A stretch of 64,000 nt of DNA, from NCBI RefSeq assembly GCF_900142975.1, contig NZ_LT670848.1, forward strand, positions 2,046,001 through 2,110,000. Direction: 5' to 3'. Every line of letters starts with the position of its first letter. Positions within the stretch are counted from its first letter, which is position 1. Source of the stretch: Salegentibacter salegens. GTDB taxonomy: Bacteria; Bacteroidota; Bacteroidia; Flavobacteriales; Flavobacteriaceae. The notes below the pieces were generated by a model that was not told the DNA's origin, searched no databases, and was given only the letters and a program-made list of their open reading frames with translations. Below are positions 51,888 to 59,931 of the stretch, piece by piece. Made by a program: the position numbers and the translations under genes.

Positions 51888-52516
51888 TGGAACTTACTTT
51901 ATTTAATATTCTAGACCTCCTCGGGACCATTGCCTTCGCTATTTCTGGCGCATTGGCAGCTATGGACCGTAGGCTTGACCTTTTTGGTATTTTTATTATT
52001 GGTTTTGTAACTGCCATTGGCGGTGGCACATTACGCGATACTTTAATAGGAAATACTCCCGTGACCTGGATGGAAAATACCATTTATATTTACCTTATTG
52101 GTGCCGTAACCATTCTTGCCATTATTTTTAGGAATAAAATTAATTATCTTAAAAAATCCCTCTTCCTTTTTGATACCATTGGCCTGGGAGTTTTTACCAT
52201 CACCGGTGTTGAAATTGGTATTAGAAACGGGCTTGACCCCATTATTTGTATTGCCCTTGGTACTATGACAGGTACTTTTGGTGGTGTAATTCGCGATATT
52301 CTCTGTAACGAAATCCCAGTAATTTTTAGAAAGGAAATTTACGCCACCGCCTGTATCTTTGGCGGACTCGTTTTTGTTATAATGCACGAGCTTGGCGTAA
52401 ACCGCGATATCATTTACCTAACCACAACGCTTATGGTAATTTCAATTAGACTTATTGTTGTGAAATATCATATCTCACTACCCTATTTCTATATTTCTTC
52501 GGAAAAAAACAATTGA
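51887..52516 (+). CDS. trimeric intracellular cation channel (TRIC, UPF0126) family protein
   Basis: 209 residues, seven membrane helices arranged as two repeats plus one. Family motifs: GTIAFAISGALAAMDRRLDLFGIFIIGFVTAIGGGTLRDTLIG and, in the second repeat, GVEIGIRNG...MTGTFGGVIRDILCNE, with the paired glycine-rich kinks. Bacterial TRIC proteins form trimers that pass K or Na ions. Start ATG 51887 overlaps the leader element by one base. Confidence 0.9.
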   Translation: MELTLFNILDLLGTIAFAISGALAAMDRRLDLFGIFIIGFVTAIGGGTLRDTLIGNTPVTWMENTIYIYLIGAVTILAIIFRNKINYLKKSLFLFDTIGLGVFTITGVEIGIRNGLDPIICIALGTMTGTFGGVIRDILCNEIPVIFRKEIYATACIFGGLVFVIMHELGVNRDIIYLTTTLMVISIRLIVVKYHISLPYFYISSEKNN

Positions 52517-52546
52517 TTTTTGTTTTCTGAAGTTGAATAAAGCTCC

Positions 52547-52960
52547 TTAATGCGGTAACTTCTTCCGAAGCAATCCGTATAAGAAAGTTCCTAAAAGTGC
52601 ACCTATAAATACGATTAAAATTGGTAAAAATCCTGCACCAATTAAGGTGAAAATTGGTCCCGGGCAGGCACCAGCAAGCGCCCAACCTAATCCAAAGATA
52701 ATTCCCCCATACATATAGCGGCTAAAACTTTTCTCTTTCGGAATAAATGAAATACGTTCGCCAAAAAAAGATTTTAGGTTTTTTCGTTTTATAATTTGAA
52801 CGCCAATAACTCCTAAAAGCAAGGCCGAACCCATAATTCCATACATATGAAACGACTGGAACTGGAACATTTCATAAATCCTAAACCAGGAAGCGGCTTC
52901 AGATTTAAACATTACGATTCCAAAAAATATACCTATCAATAAATATCCTATACTTCTCAT
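52547..52960 (-). CDS. YeeE/YedE-related protein, short half (DUF6691 type)
   Basis: 137 residues, four membrane helices. Gly-rich segment IIFGLGWALAGACPGPIFTLIGAG carries one cysteine in a CPGP motif, like sulfur-transport YeeE/YedE proteins. Together with the larger partner 8 bases upstream it forms a two-gene split transporter for a sulfur species such as thiosulfate or sulfide-derived sulfur. It is cotranscribed with that partner under the 53577 operator. Confidence 0.88.
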   Translation of the reverse strand: MRSIGYLLIGIFFGIVMFKSEAASWFRIYEMFQFQSFHMYGIMGSALLLGVIGVQIIKRKNLKSFFGERISFIPKEKSFSRYMYGGIIFGLGWALAGACPGPIFTLIGAGFLPILIVFIGALLGTFLYGLLRKKLPH

Positions 52961-52968
52961 AATTCAAT

Positions 52969-53526
52969 TTAAAATATTAGAGGAAATAACAAATGCACCA
53001 TCACCAAACCACCTATAAAAAAACCGATAACGGCGATTAAAGAAGGCAATTGCAAATTACTAAGTCCAGAAATAGCGTGTCCAGATGTACACCCACCGGC
53101 GTAGCGTGCACCAAAACCAATCAAGATCCCGCCAACCAATAGAATGATAAGCGCTTTAATTCCGCCAACTGCTTCCCAACTATAAATTTCGGTTGGTAGG
53201 TAGGCTTCACCGGCACTATTAAAGCCCAGGTCTTCCAAAATAGTAATCGTATCAGGATTTATAGCTACCGAAAGATCGTTGCTTAATAAATTTGCTCCAA
53301 TAAATCCGCCAATAATTGCTCCTACTACCACAATAAGATTCCAGCGTTGAGATTTCCAATCGAAATTAAAAAAATCGGCTTTAGAATCGGCACCACACAT
53401 TGTGCACATGGTTCTAAGGTTAGAAGACATTCCAAAACTTTTACCAATAAAGATGAGTAAAAACATTATTAAAGCTATAAGCGGACCCGATATATACCAG
53501 GGCCAGGGCTCAAAAATCCATTCCAT
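52969..53526 (-). CDS. YeeE/YedE sulfur-transport family protein
   Basis: 185 residues, about five membrane helices. The motif YAGGCTSGHAISGLSNLQLPSLIAVIGFFIGG (about 143-172) is the hallmark, with a conserved Cys (C147-type) used in relaying sulfur; in YeeE of other bacteria Cys residues along the channel pass thiosulfate. N-terminal Met starts with an aromatic EWIFEPWPWY. It is the first gene of its operon; the upstream region has the CTGTAAC/GTTACAG palindrome and a -7-like box. Confidence 0.9.
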   Translation of the reverse strand: MEWIFEPWPWYISGPLIALIMFLLIFIGKSFGMSSNLRTMCTMCGADSKADFFNFDWKSQRWNLIVVVGAIIGGFIGANLLSNDLSVAINPDTITILEDLGFNSAGEAYLPTEIYSWEAVGGIKALIILLVGGILIGFGARYAGGCTSGHAISGLSNLQLPSLIAVIGFFIGGLVMVHLLFPLIF

Positions 53527-53548
53527 AGTTTTTATTTTTTATGAAGTG

Positions 53549-53556
53549 CAAATTAA
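53549..53556 (-). promoter_or_regulatory. -7-like promoter box of the YeeE operon
   Basis: Minus-strand TTAATTTG, one mismatch to TAnnTTTG, 23 bases before the ATG. It sits exactly 28 bases downstream (on the minus strand) of the operator edge, the same spacing as at 62207-62214. Confidence 0.4.
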
Positions 53557-53576
53557 ATAGAATATACAAAAGAGGA

Positions 53577-53594
53577 CTGTAACAAATGTTACAG
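53577..53594 (-). promoter_or_regulatory. palindromic operator CTGTAACA-n2-TGTTACAG (YeeE operon)
   Basis: CTGTAACA and TGTTACAG are perfect complements around two bases. The centre is about 33 bp from the centre of the -7-like box, the position of a class II activator site. A closely related palindrome precedes the desaturase/persulfide dioxygenase operon. The shape resembles Crp/Fnr-family sites; the regulator is not in the window. Confidence 0.6.
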
Positions 53595-53601
53595 CAAAAA
53601 A

Positions 53602-53632
53602 AGACCTCACAGGTTTTCAAGAGGTGAGGTCT
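53602..53632 (-). terminator. hairpin of the ACCTCACAGGT family after the hydroxyacid dehydrogenase
   Basis: AGACCTCACAGGTTTTCAAGAGGTGAGGTCT; the stem has a bulge, as the right arm reads AGGTGAGGTCT. It lies 20 bases after the stop codon of the dehydrogenase on the minus strand and 8 bases from the operator. Confidence 0.55.
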
Positions 53633-53652
53633 ATATTCCTATACAAAAAGAT

Positions 53653-54549
53653 TTATTTAAAATAATCCTTTAAATTCTCCAGCACTTTTTCAGATAATCT
53701 ACGCTGAGTTTCAGCACTCCAACCAGCACTTTTTTTATGCGAAATCACTCGATTTAAACCTTTTGTTTCTTTAGATAGCGAAGCACCGCCGTCACCATCA
53801 AAAATCCCAAAATTACCTTCAGATTTTATCCAATTTTCAAAAGCTCCTTCCTCAAACGGAAGGCCCAGCGAAGTATTGATTAATATTTTTCCTGCACCAA
53901 AAGTTTTAAATTCTTCTTCTCCCAGGATTTTTGTATTCTTTGGAAGATGTAGCGAAATGATTTCCGAAGTTTTCAGCAATTCTTCTAAAGATAAATACTG
54001 AAGCCCTTTGGTCTCCCATTCCTTTTTTCTGCTTCTACTAAAATAATAAAGATCGGCTCCAAGCGGCAATAAAGCTTCAGCCAGCATTTTCCCGGTAGTC
54101 CCCAGCCCGATAATTCCAATCTTTTTATCGGTAAGTTCCACCGGCATTTTTCGCCACTGTTGCTCTCCAAATCCATGTAGCAATCTTATTAATTCTGAAA
54201 CGATAAATTCTATCACCCCGGGATCGCCATAATCGAAAATACCTTTCACGGTAATTTCTTGCTTCCTGGCAAAATCTACAGCAACATTAGCCGATTCATC
54301 ATCATAAAGGCTGCAGGCCATCCCAATATATTTAAGGTTGCTACATTCTTTTATAACATTTTCAGGGATTTGCGTTTTCCAAGAAACTATTACCGCTTCT
54401 GCATCGCCAATTCGTTCAATGAGCTCTTTTTCTGAATCAGGACTTTCTTTATAAACCTTTACTTTAGCTTCGCTAAATTCCTGGAGTTCTTCTATGGCCC
54501 AGTCTTCTAATTTTGTATGGTCTACACAAACAATTTTATTGAATTTCAT
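53653..54549 (-). CDS. D-isomer-specific 2-hydroxyacid dehydrogenase-like protein
   Basis: 298 residues, shorter than the usual 310-330. Rossmann motif IGIIGLGTTGKMLAEAL at about 150-166; downstream LHLPKNTKILGEEEF and a substrate/catalytic region INTSLGLPFEEGAFENW where ordinary members have NxxRG, here without the catalytic Arg in that position. The final His-like segment (VISHKKSAGWSAETQRR) has an SHKKSAGWS motif in place of the usual HxxG. It would reduce a 2-keto acid; specificity unknown and the motif changes leave its activity open. Confidence 0.75.
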   Translation of the reverse strand: MKFNKIVCVDHTKLEDWAIEELQEFSEAKVKVYKESPDSEKELIERIGDAEAVIVSWKTQIPENVIKECSNLKYIGMACSLYDDESANVAVDFARKQEITVKGIFDYGDPGVIEFIVSELIRLLHGFGEQQWRKMPVELTDKKIGIIGLGTTGKMLAEALLPLGADLYYFSRSRKKEWETKGLQYLSLEELLKTSEIISLHLPKNTKILGEEEFKTFGAGKILINTSLGLPFEEGAFENWIKSEGNFGIFDGDGGASLSKETKGLNRVISHKKSAGWSAETQRRLSEKVLENLKDYFK

Positions 54550-54579
54550 ATATTATTTTTAGCAACATATACTACAAAC

Positions 54580-55179
54580 CTACCTTAAAAATGGTATTCT
54601 AAAAAAATATAAAACATTCTTTTCAGCCTTCAATCGAAATGAATTATAAAGAACGATGACTAAATTAAACAGGTAAAGAAAACAGATTATCAACCAAAAT
54701 ATTATAGGATTAAGCAGTAAAGATGGAGTAATATACGAGGCTGTTTGTACACGGTAAAAATTAATACTAATAAACCCTATACAAGTAAAAAACAACAGAA
54801 TACACCAGGTAATCTCAAAATTCAATATTTCTTTGCTTGTTTTATTAATATTATGAATTTCATTTTTCTTAGATATCCACATCACTAATGGAACTAAAAT
54901 CCCTAATACTGGAAAGAAAAGAAAACTTAATGCTGAACTATTCAGTAATGCGAGATAACTATTATTTTTCTCTAATTTCCAATCAATAAGTTCTTCAGAA
55001 GTTACGCCAAGCCCTTTGGCAATTCGCTGTAAAGTATCTCCTCTTGGCTGGGTTTCTCCATTTTCCACTCTTTGAATAGTTCTAAGGCTAACTCCAGATT
55101 CCTCGGCTAAAAATTCTTGAGAAAATCCCTTTCTATTCCTTAGCTCAATTACCCTGTTTGCTAATTCATTGTTCTCCAT
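54580..55179 (-). CDS. XRE-family regulator with C-terminal membrane domain
   Basis: 199 residues. HTH domain at residues 6-62 (LRNRKGFSQEFLAEESGVSLRTIQRVENGETQPRGDTLQRIAKGLGV), then about four membrane helices (75-95, 118-138, 148-165, 170-190). A membrane-tethered HTH of this kind (DUF4870-type region) is found in several Bacteroidota; it could sense the envelope. No clear partner is seen; it lies 30 bases upstream of the hydroxyacid dehydrogenase on the same strand, so the two may form one transcript. Confidence 0.8.
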   Translation of the reverse strand: MENNELANRVIELRNRKGFSQEFLAEESGVSLRTIQRVENGETQPRGDTLQRIAKGLGVTSEELIDWKLEKNNSYLALLNSSALSFLFFPVLGILVPLVMWISKKNEIHNINKTSKEILNFEITWCILLFFTCIGFISINFYRVQTASYITPSLLLNPIIFWLIICFLYLFNLVIVLYNSFRLKAEKNVLYFFRIPFLR

Positions 55180-55304
55180 AATTATAAGTTTATATGTTTC
55201 AGCAAATCTACAGTGAGGTTTAAAAAAATATTGCGACAGCCTTGCGACATATTTACGTCAAACTTGTTAAATGCAGTAGAATAAGGGTTTTAAAGGTCTA
55301 AAAA

Positions 55305-56846
55305 CTATAGAGGAATATTCCCGTGCTTTCGCTTGGGTCTAAGCACTTTCTTATTTTCCAGCATACTAAAAGCTTTCAATAATTTTCTTCTGGTATCGCG
55401 TGGCATAATTACCTCATCAATAAATCCGCGTTGCGCAGCTTCAAACGGATTTGCAAAAGTTTCAGCATATTCGGCCTCTTTTTCAGCTAGTTTCGCTTCG
55501 CTATCTTCAGCTTCCTGGATTTCCTTTCTAAAAATAATTTCACTCGCTCCCTTGGCTCCCATTACGGCAATTTCAGCTGTTGGCCAGGCATAATTAAGAT
55601 CGGCTCCAATGTGTTTGGAATTCATCACATCGTAAGCGCCACCATAGGCTTTACGGGTAATCACGGTTACTTTTGGCACTGTGGCTTCGCTAAGCGCATA
55701 AAGTAATTTTGCGCCGTTAAGAATAATTCCATTCCATTCCTGATCGGTTCCAGGTAAAAATCCGGGTACATCTACCAACACCAACAACGGGATATTAAAA
55801 CAATCGCAAAAACGGGTAAAACGCGCCGCCTTTTTAGATGAGTCTACATCTAAAACTCCGGCAAGGCTCATTGGCTGATTAGCAACAATCCCCACACTTC
55901 TTCCGCCTAAACGCGCAAAACCGACAATAATATTATCGGCGTAATCTTTATGAATTTCAAAAAAAGAATCCTTATCTATAATTCCGCTAATCACCTCGTG
56001 CATATCATAAGGTTTATTGGAACTATCGGGAATCAAGGAATCCAATTCTTCCCTAATTTCATCCCCTAATTTATACGGAAGTTTTTCTGGCGCTTTTTTA
56101 TTGTTCTGAGGCATGTAGCTCACCAGTTTTTTGATATCTTCCAGGCAGGCGATATCGTTAAAAGAAGTGATATGCGTTACACCAGATTTTGTGGCGTGGG
56201 TAGAAGCCCCACCCAATTCTTCGGAAGTTACCTCTTCATTAGTTACCGTTTTCACCACGTTTGGACCGGTTACAAACATATAACTGGTATCCTGAACCAT
56301 AAGTGTAAAATCTGTCATTGCCGGAGAATAAACCGCTCCACCGGCGCAAGGTCCCATGATGGCAGAAATCTGCGGAATAACCCCAGAAGCCTTTACATTT
56401 CTATGAAAAATATCGGCATAACCGCCAAGCGATTTTACGCCTTCCTGAATCCTTGCCCCACCTGAATCGTTAAGCCCAATCATTGGTGCTCCAACTTTTA
56501 CAGCCAGGTCCATTATTTTACAAATTTTTTCGGCGTGAGTTTCTGAGAGCGACCCACCAAAAACGGTAAAATCCTGGGCAAAAATATAGACCAGTTTTCC
56601 GTTAATTGTACCATAGCCGGTTACGACACCGTCTCCATAGATTTTTTGATCTTCCATTCCAAAACCGGTGGTCCTGTGGGTAACCAGGATGCCAATTTCT
56701 TCAAAAGAACCTTCGTCCATTAAATAATCTACACGTTCCCGTGCGGTAAGTTTCTTTTTTTCGTGCTGCTTCGCAATACGTTTCTCACCGCCACCAAGGT
56801 GCGCTTGCTTAATTTTATCGTTTAACTTTTCTATATTCTGACTCAT
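55305..56846 (-). CDS. acyl-CoA carboxylase carboxyltransferase (beta) subunit
   Basis: 513 residues, crotonase-fold biotin-dependent carboxyltransferase. Residues 25-510 contain the acyl-CoA and carboxybiotin binding halves: [17 protein letters not shown] (oxyanion, about 163-179) and [16 protein letters not shown] (about 405-420). Length and sequence fit propionyl-CoA (or acetyl/propionyl-CoA) carboxylase beta subunits. It follows accC and accB on the same strand; its leader contains the two-hairpin element and a 134-base spacer from accC. Confidence 0.92.
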   Translation of the reverse strand: MSQNIEKLNDKIKQAHLGGGEKRIAKQHEKKKLTARERVDYLMDEGSFEEIGILVTHRTTGFGMEDQKIYGDGVVTGYGTINGKLVYIFAQDFTVFGGSLSETHAEKICKIMDLAVKVGAPMIGLNDSGGARIQEGVKSLGGYADIFHRNVKASGVIPQISAIMGPCAGGAVYSPAMTDFTLMVQDTSYMFVTGPNVVKTVTNEEVTSEELGGASTHATKSGVTHITSFNDIACLEDIKKLVSYMPQNNKKAPEKLPYKLGDEIREELDSLIPDSSNKPYDMHEVISGIIDKDSFFEIHKDYADNIIVGFARLGGRSVGIVANQPMSLAGVLDVDSSKKAARFTRFCDCFNIPLLVLVDVPGFLPGTDQEWNGIILNGAKLLYALSEATVPKVTVITRKAYGGAYDVMNSKHIGADLNYAWPTAEIAVMGAKGASEIIFRKEIQEAEDSEAKLAEKEAEYAETFANPFEAAQRGFIDEVIMPRDTRRKLLKAFSMLENKKVLRPKRKHGNIPL

Positions 56847-56857
56847 TAATTAATTTT

Positions 56858-56902
56858 TTACTCGATAATCGAGATTAAATATTTTAAGGCTTGCCTCGAA
56901 AT
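56858..56902 (-). promoter_or_regulatory. two-hairpin leader element before the acyl-CoA carboxylase beta gene
   Basis: On the minus strand TTTCGAGGCaaGCCTTaaaatatttAATCTCGATTATCGAGTAAA, ending 12 bases before the ATG. The second hairpin is the perfect palindrome CTCGATAATCGAG (sense CTCGATTATCGAG). Confidence 0.55.
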
Positions 56903-56980
56903 TACGGTTGCTTCTATTAATACCAAACAAGCTTTACTGCCATCTGTTTTATTTCCCGTCTTAATATTGTATTTCAAACT

Positions 56981-58423
56981 TTAATTAGCCGGTAACCTCA
57001 ACTCATGTTGATCTTTGAGGTATTGTTTTAAAGCTACAATTGCCGCTAATTTTGCTTCTTCTTCAATTTCATTTTCCAGTTTTTTAGCGGAATAATAATT
57101 CTTTACAAAATGTGTATCAAAATTTCCACTTCTAAAAGCCTCGTGTTCAAAAACAAATTTTCCAAACGGAAGTGTGGTCATTACGCCCTCAACTTCATAT
57201 TGCTTTATCGCCTTGAGCATTAATTGAATTGCCTCCTCGCGGGTTTTTCCATAAGTAATTAATTTTGCCAGCATCGGGTCGTAATAAATAGGAACCTCCA
57301 TTCCTTCTTCAAACCCGTTATCTACACGAATATTTTCACCTTTCGGAATACTGTATTTTTCAAGCTTTCCTACACTAGGCATAAAATTATCCATAGGATC
57401 TTCGGCATAAACCCTAAGTTCTACTGCGTGCCCCTTTATTTTTAAATCCTCCTGAAGCAATCTCAATTTTTCACCTCGGGCAATCCTAATCTGTTGTTCT
57501 ACCAGGTCTACACCGGTAATATATTCGGTTACGGGATGCTCAACCTGCAAACGAGTATTCATCTCCAGGAAATAGAAATTCTGACTTTCATCAAATAAAA
57601 ATTCAACAGTCCCTGCTCCTACATAATCGCAAGCTTTAGCCACTTTTACGGCAGCTTTTCCCATTTGTTTCCTAAGTTTGGAATCTAAAACAACCGATGG
57701 AGCCTCTTCCACCACTTTTTGGTGCCTACGCTGAATGCTGCATTCCCGCTCAAAAAGATGAATATAATTCCCGTGGGAATCAGCTAAAACCTGGATTTCA
57801 ATATGTCTTGGTGAAGAAACGTATTTCTCTATAAAAACCGAGCCATCTCCAAAAGCAGATTCAGCTTCGCTAATGGCACGTTTCATCTGGTCTTCCAGGT
57901 CTTTTTCGTTTTCAACAATACGCATTCCCTTACCACCGCCACCGGCAGAAGCTTTTATTAAAATAGGAAAACCTATTTCTTTAGCTATTTTCCTGGCTTT
58001 TTCGGGATCGGTAATCGCCTCATCAATTCCCGGAACCATTGGAATATCGTAATCTTTAACCGCATCTTTAGCAGCCAGTTTACTTCCCATTATCTTGATA
58101 GCTTTAGATCCAGGGCCTATCCAGGTAATTCTGTTCTTCTCAACATTCTCGGCAAAACCGGCATTTTCACTTAAAAATCCATAACCGGGATGAATCCCGT
58201 CTACACCAAGTTCTTTAGCCACTTCAATAATTTTATCGCCTTTTAGGTAAGATTCGTTAGAAGGTGCTTCTCCTATGCAAACCGCCTCGTCGGCAAACTT
58301 TACGTGGGGCGCGTTTCTATCGGCTTTAGAAAAAACTGCAACGGTCTTGATTCCCATTTTTTGAATGGTTTTCATTACCCGTAAAGCAATTTCTCCCCTA
58401 TTGGCTACTAATATTTTCTTCAT
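56981..58423 (-). CDS. accC: biotin carboxylase subunit
   Basis: 480 residues, ATP-grasp enzyme that carboxylates biotin on the carrier protein. Motifs: KILVANRGEIALRVMKT (N-terminus), ATP loop KASAGGGGKGMRIV (about 157-170), catalytic EMNTRLQVEHPVTE (about 290-303). The tail (about 445-480) is longer than E. coli AccC by about 30 residues, consistent with the acyl-CoA/propionyl-CoA type. It lies 47 bases after the carrier gene. It feeds the beta subunit at 55305-56846. Confidence 0.94.
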   Translation of the reverse strand: MKKILVANRGEIALRVMKTIQKMGIKTVAVFSKADRNAPHVKFADEAVCIGEAPSNESYLKGDKIIEVAKELGVDGIHPGYGFLSENAGFAENVEKNRITWIGPGSKAIKIMGSKLAAKDAVKDYDIPMVPGIDEAITDPEKARKIAKEIGFPILIKASAGGGGKGMRIVENEKDLEDQMKRAISEAESAFGDGSVFIEKYVSSPRHIEIQVLADSHGNYIHLFERECSIQRRHQKVVEEAPSVVLDSKLRKQMGKAAVKVAKACDYVGAGTVEFLFDESQNFYFLEMNTRLQVEHPVTEYITGVDLVEQQIRIARGEKLRLLQEDLKIKGHAVELRVYAEDPMDNFMPSVGKLEKYSIPKGENIRVDNGFEEGMEVPIYYDPMLAKLITYGKTREEAIQLMLKAIKQYEVEGVMTTLPFGKFVFEHEAFRSGNFDTHFVKNYYSAKKLENEIEEEAKLAAIVALKQYLKDQHELRLPAN

Positions 58424-58470
58424 TTTATTTCTTTTGAATTCTAATTATTTCCTTTTTGAAGATTAAGGAC

Positions 58471-58956
58471 TTATTCCATTTCAATTAATAACTGGTTCTT
58501 TTCAACAGTTTGCCCGGTTTTAACAGAGACAGATTTTACCACACCATCCCTGGGTGCAGTAAGTGTATTTTCCATTTTCATAGCTTCTAAAACCAGCAAG
58601 AAATCGCCTTCCTTTACTTTAGCACCTTCGTCAACATTAACTTCCAGAATTAACCCGGGCATTGGCGCTTTTATATCATTTATCATTTGCGCAGTTCCCA
58701 GGGAAAGTCCCATTTCTTCAATAAGTAAATCCAGCTCATTGGAAATAGCTACTTTATAAGTATTTGAATTGATCTTAATATCGTACTTGCGTTGAAGAAA
58801 GTTTTCGGTTAGAACCTCAGCCTTAAAACTGCGATTTTCTTTTAATAGGTGGTAATGCTTATCGGCAATTTCCTGCGTATCTAAAGCGGTGATCTGGTCT
58901 TTGGTAAATTCAAATTCAAATGAATTATTCACCTTAACCTTATATTTTTTTTCCAT
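58471..58956 (-). CDS. accB: biotin carboxyl carrier protein
   Basis: 161 residues. The C-terminal biotinyl domain (about 90-161) has EAMKMEN with biotinylated K127; the N-terminal 85 residues form a small beta domain (KVKVNNSFEFEFTKDQITALD) that probably contacts the carboxylase. Not the E. coli-type AccB N-terminus, so this carrier is of the acyl/propionyl-CoA carboxylase type. First gene of the three-gene carboxylase operon; ATG at 58956 with a -7 box 14 bases upstream. Confidence 0.92.
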   Translation of the reverse strand: MEKKYKVKVNNSFEFEFTKDQITALDTQEIADKHYHLLKENRSFKAEVLTENFLQRKYDIKINSNTYKVAISNELDLLIEEMGLSLGTAQMINDIKAPMPGLILEVNVDEGAKVKEGDFLLVLEAMKMENTLTAPRDGVVKSVSVKTGQTVEKNQLLIEME

Positions 58957-58969
58957 ATTTCGTAGTTTT

Positions 58970-58977
58970 CAAATCTA
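58970..58977 (-). promoter_or_regulatory. -7 promoter box of the carboxylase operon
   Basis: Minus-strand TAGATTTG, giving a leader of only about 8-10 bases before the ATG of the carrier gene. Confidence 0.45.
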
Positions 58978-59086
58978 ATTTGAAGCTTGTATTGTAAATA
59001 TAGAAAAAGTTTAGAGCAATTACTTATGAGTTCAAAATTTAGATTAAGAGAATGTACTTCCAAGCCGATAGAATATTCCCATTATG

Positions 59087-59120
59087 GTAACTTTTTAGTA
59101 TATTTGCTTCAAACAGTTAC
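59087..59120 (+). promoter_or_regulatory. higBA promoter with flanking inverted repeat
   Basis: TATATTTG at 59099-59106 fits the -7 box. GTAACT (59087-59092) and its complement AGTTAC (59115-59120) flank it symmetrically, so a dimeric repressor such as the HigA antitoxin could cover the promoter. The transcript leader is only about 15 bases. Confidence 0.5.
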
Positions 59121-59123
59121 AGT

Positions 59124-59417
59124 GTGAGAATAATTTCGAAACGAACTTTACGAGATTTTTGGGAAAGTCACGCTGACTGTGAAGATCAATTAAAATCCTG
59201 GTATAGAGAAACAGAAAGATCTGAATGGAAAAATATTAATGAATTAAAAAGTGCATATCCAAGTGCAAGTATTTTAAAAAATAACCGAATTGTTTACAAT
59301 ATTAAAGGAAACAATTACCGATTAATTGTAAAATTCAACTTTGAATTTCAGATTTGCTGGATAAGATTTATTGGTACTCACGCAGATTATAACAAAATAG
59401 ACGCAAATAATATCTGA
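59124..59417 (+). CDS. higB: HigB-family mRNA interferase toxin
   Basis: 97 residues, RelE-like fold of the HigB_toxin group (RNase acting on ribosome-bound mRNA). Begins with RIISKRTLRDFWESHADCEDQLKSWYRE and includes the core NNYRLIVKFNFEFQICWIRFIGTHADYNKI with conserved His and Asp-Tyr near the C-terminus. The start codon is GTG at 59124. The TGA is 2 bases from the higA ATG, a typical HigB-HigA order (toxin first). Confidence 0.92.
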   Translation: MRIISKRTLRDFWESHADCEDQLKSWYRETERSEWKNINELKSAYPSASILKNNRIVYNIKGNNYRLIVKFNFEFQICWIRFIGTHADYNKIDANNI

Positions 59418-59419
59418 TT

Positions 59420-59776
59420 ATGAATATCGCACCGATAAGGAATGAAAAAGACTATCAAAAAGCACTCGACCGACTTGAGGTGATTTTTGATGCAAAAAAA
59501 GGAACTGAACAAGGGGATGAGTTAGAAATTCTTTCCATTTTAATCGACCGATATGAGAATGAGAATTTTCCGATTGGAATGCCCGATCCTATTGAGGCCA
59601 TCAAATTCCGAATGGAACAGATGGGAATGAAACAAAAAGATTTAGCAGAGATTGTTGGATTTAAAAGCAGGGTAAGTGAGGTTTTAAATAAAAAACGAAA
59701 ATTGACTTTGAATATGATAAGGAAGTTGAACACTACGCTTCACATTCCGACAGAAGTTTTAGTTCAGGATTACTGA
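59420..59776 (+). CDS. higA: HigA-family antitoxin
   Basis: 118 residues. The HTH (about 70-112) is MEQMGMKQKDLAEIVGFKSRVSEVLNKKRKLTLNMIRKL, binding the operator and repressing its own operon. The N-terminal part (PIRNEKDYQKALDRLEVIFDAKKGTEQGDELEILS) wraps the toxin. Cotranscribed with higB (2-base gap). The pair is intact, so the module is probably active. Confidence 0.92.
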   Translation: MNIAPIRNEKDYQKALDRLEVIFDAKKGTEQGDELEILSILIDRYENENFPIGMPDPIEAIKFRMEQMGMKQKDLAEIVGFKSRVSEVLNKKRKLTLNMIRKLNTTLHIPTEVLVQDY

Positions 59777-59871
59777 GAAATAAGCTTTTAAATTCACCAT
59801 TTTAGAACTGCTTCAAAATACATCTTAAATAAATCTGCTTTTTTCATAAGATGTAAAATTTAAAATTAGAC

Positions 59872-59906
59872 AAAAAATAACAGGGGTCGCGACCCCTGTT
59901 ATTTTT
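59872..59906. terminator. bidirectional terminator AATAACAGGGGTCGCGACCCCTGTTATT
   Basis: A perfect palindrome centred on CGCG with A-rich and T-rich flanks, between the convergent ends of higA and the MBL-rhodanese gene. Confidence 0.9.
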
Positions 59907-59931
59907 CTATTCACTCTATCTATGTAATCTT

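Noticed and set aside
52043..52387. 114-codon minus-strand frame inside the TRIC channel gene
   Set aside because: Gly/Asn/Lys-rich shadow of a membrane protein gene that has a strong family match on the plus strand.
59099..59120. higBA GTAACT/AGTTAC repeat as a third member of the sulfur regulon
   Set aside because: The arms are 22 bases apart rather than 2-6 and flank the -7 box rather than lying upstream of it, so the geometry does not match.
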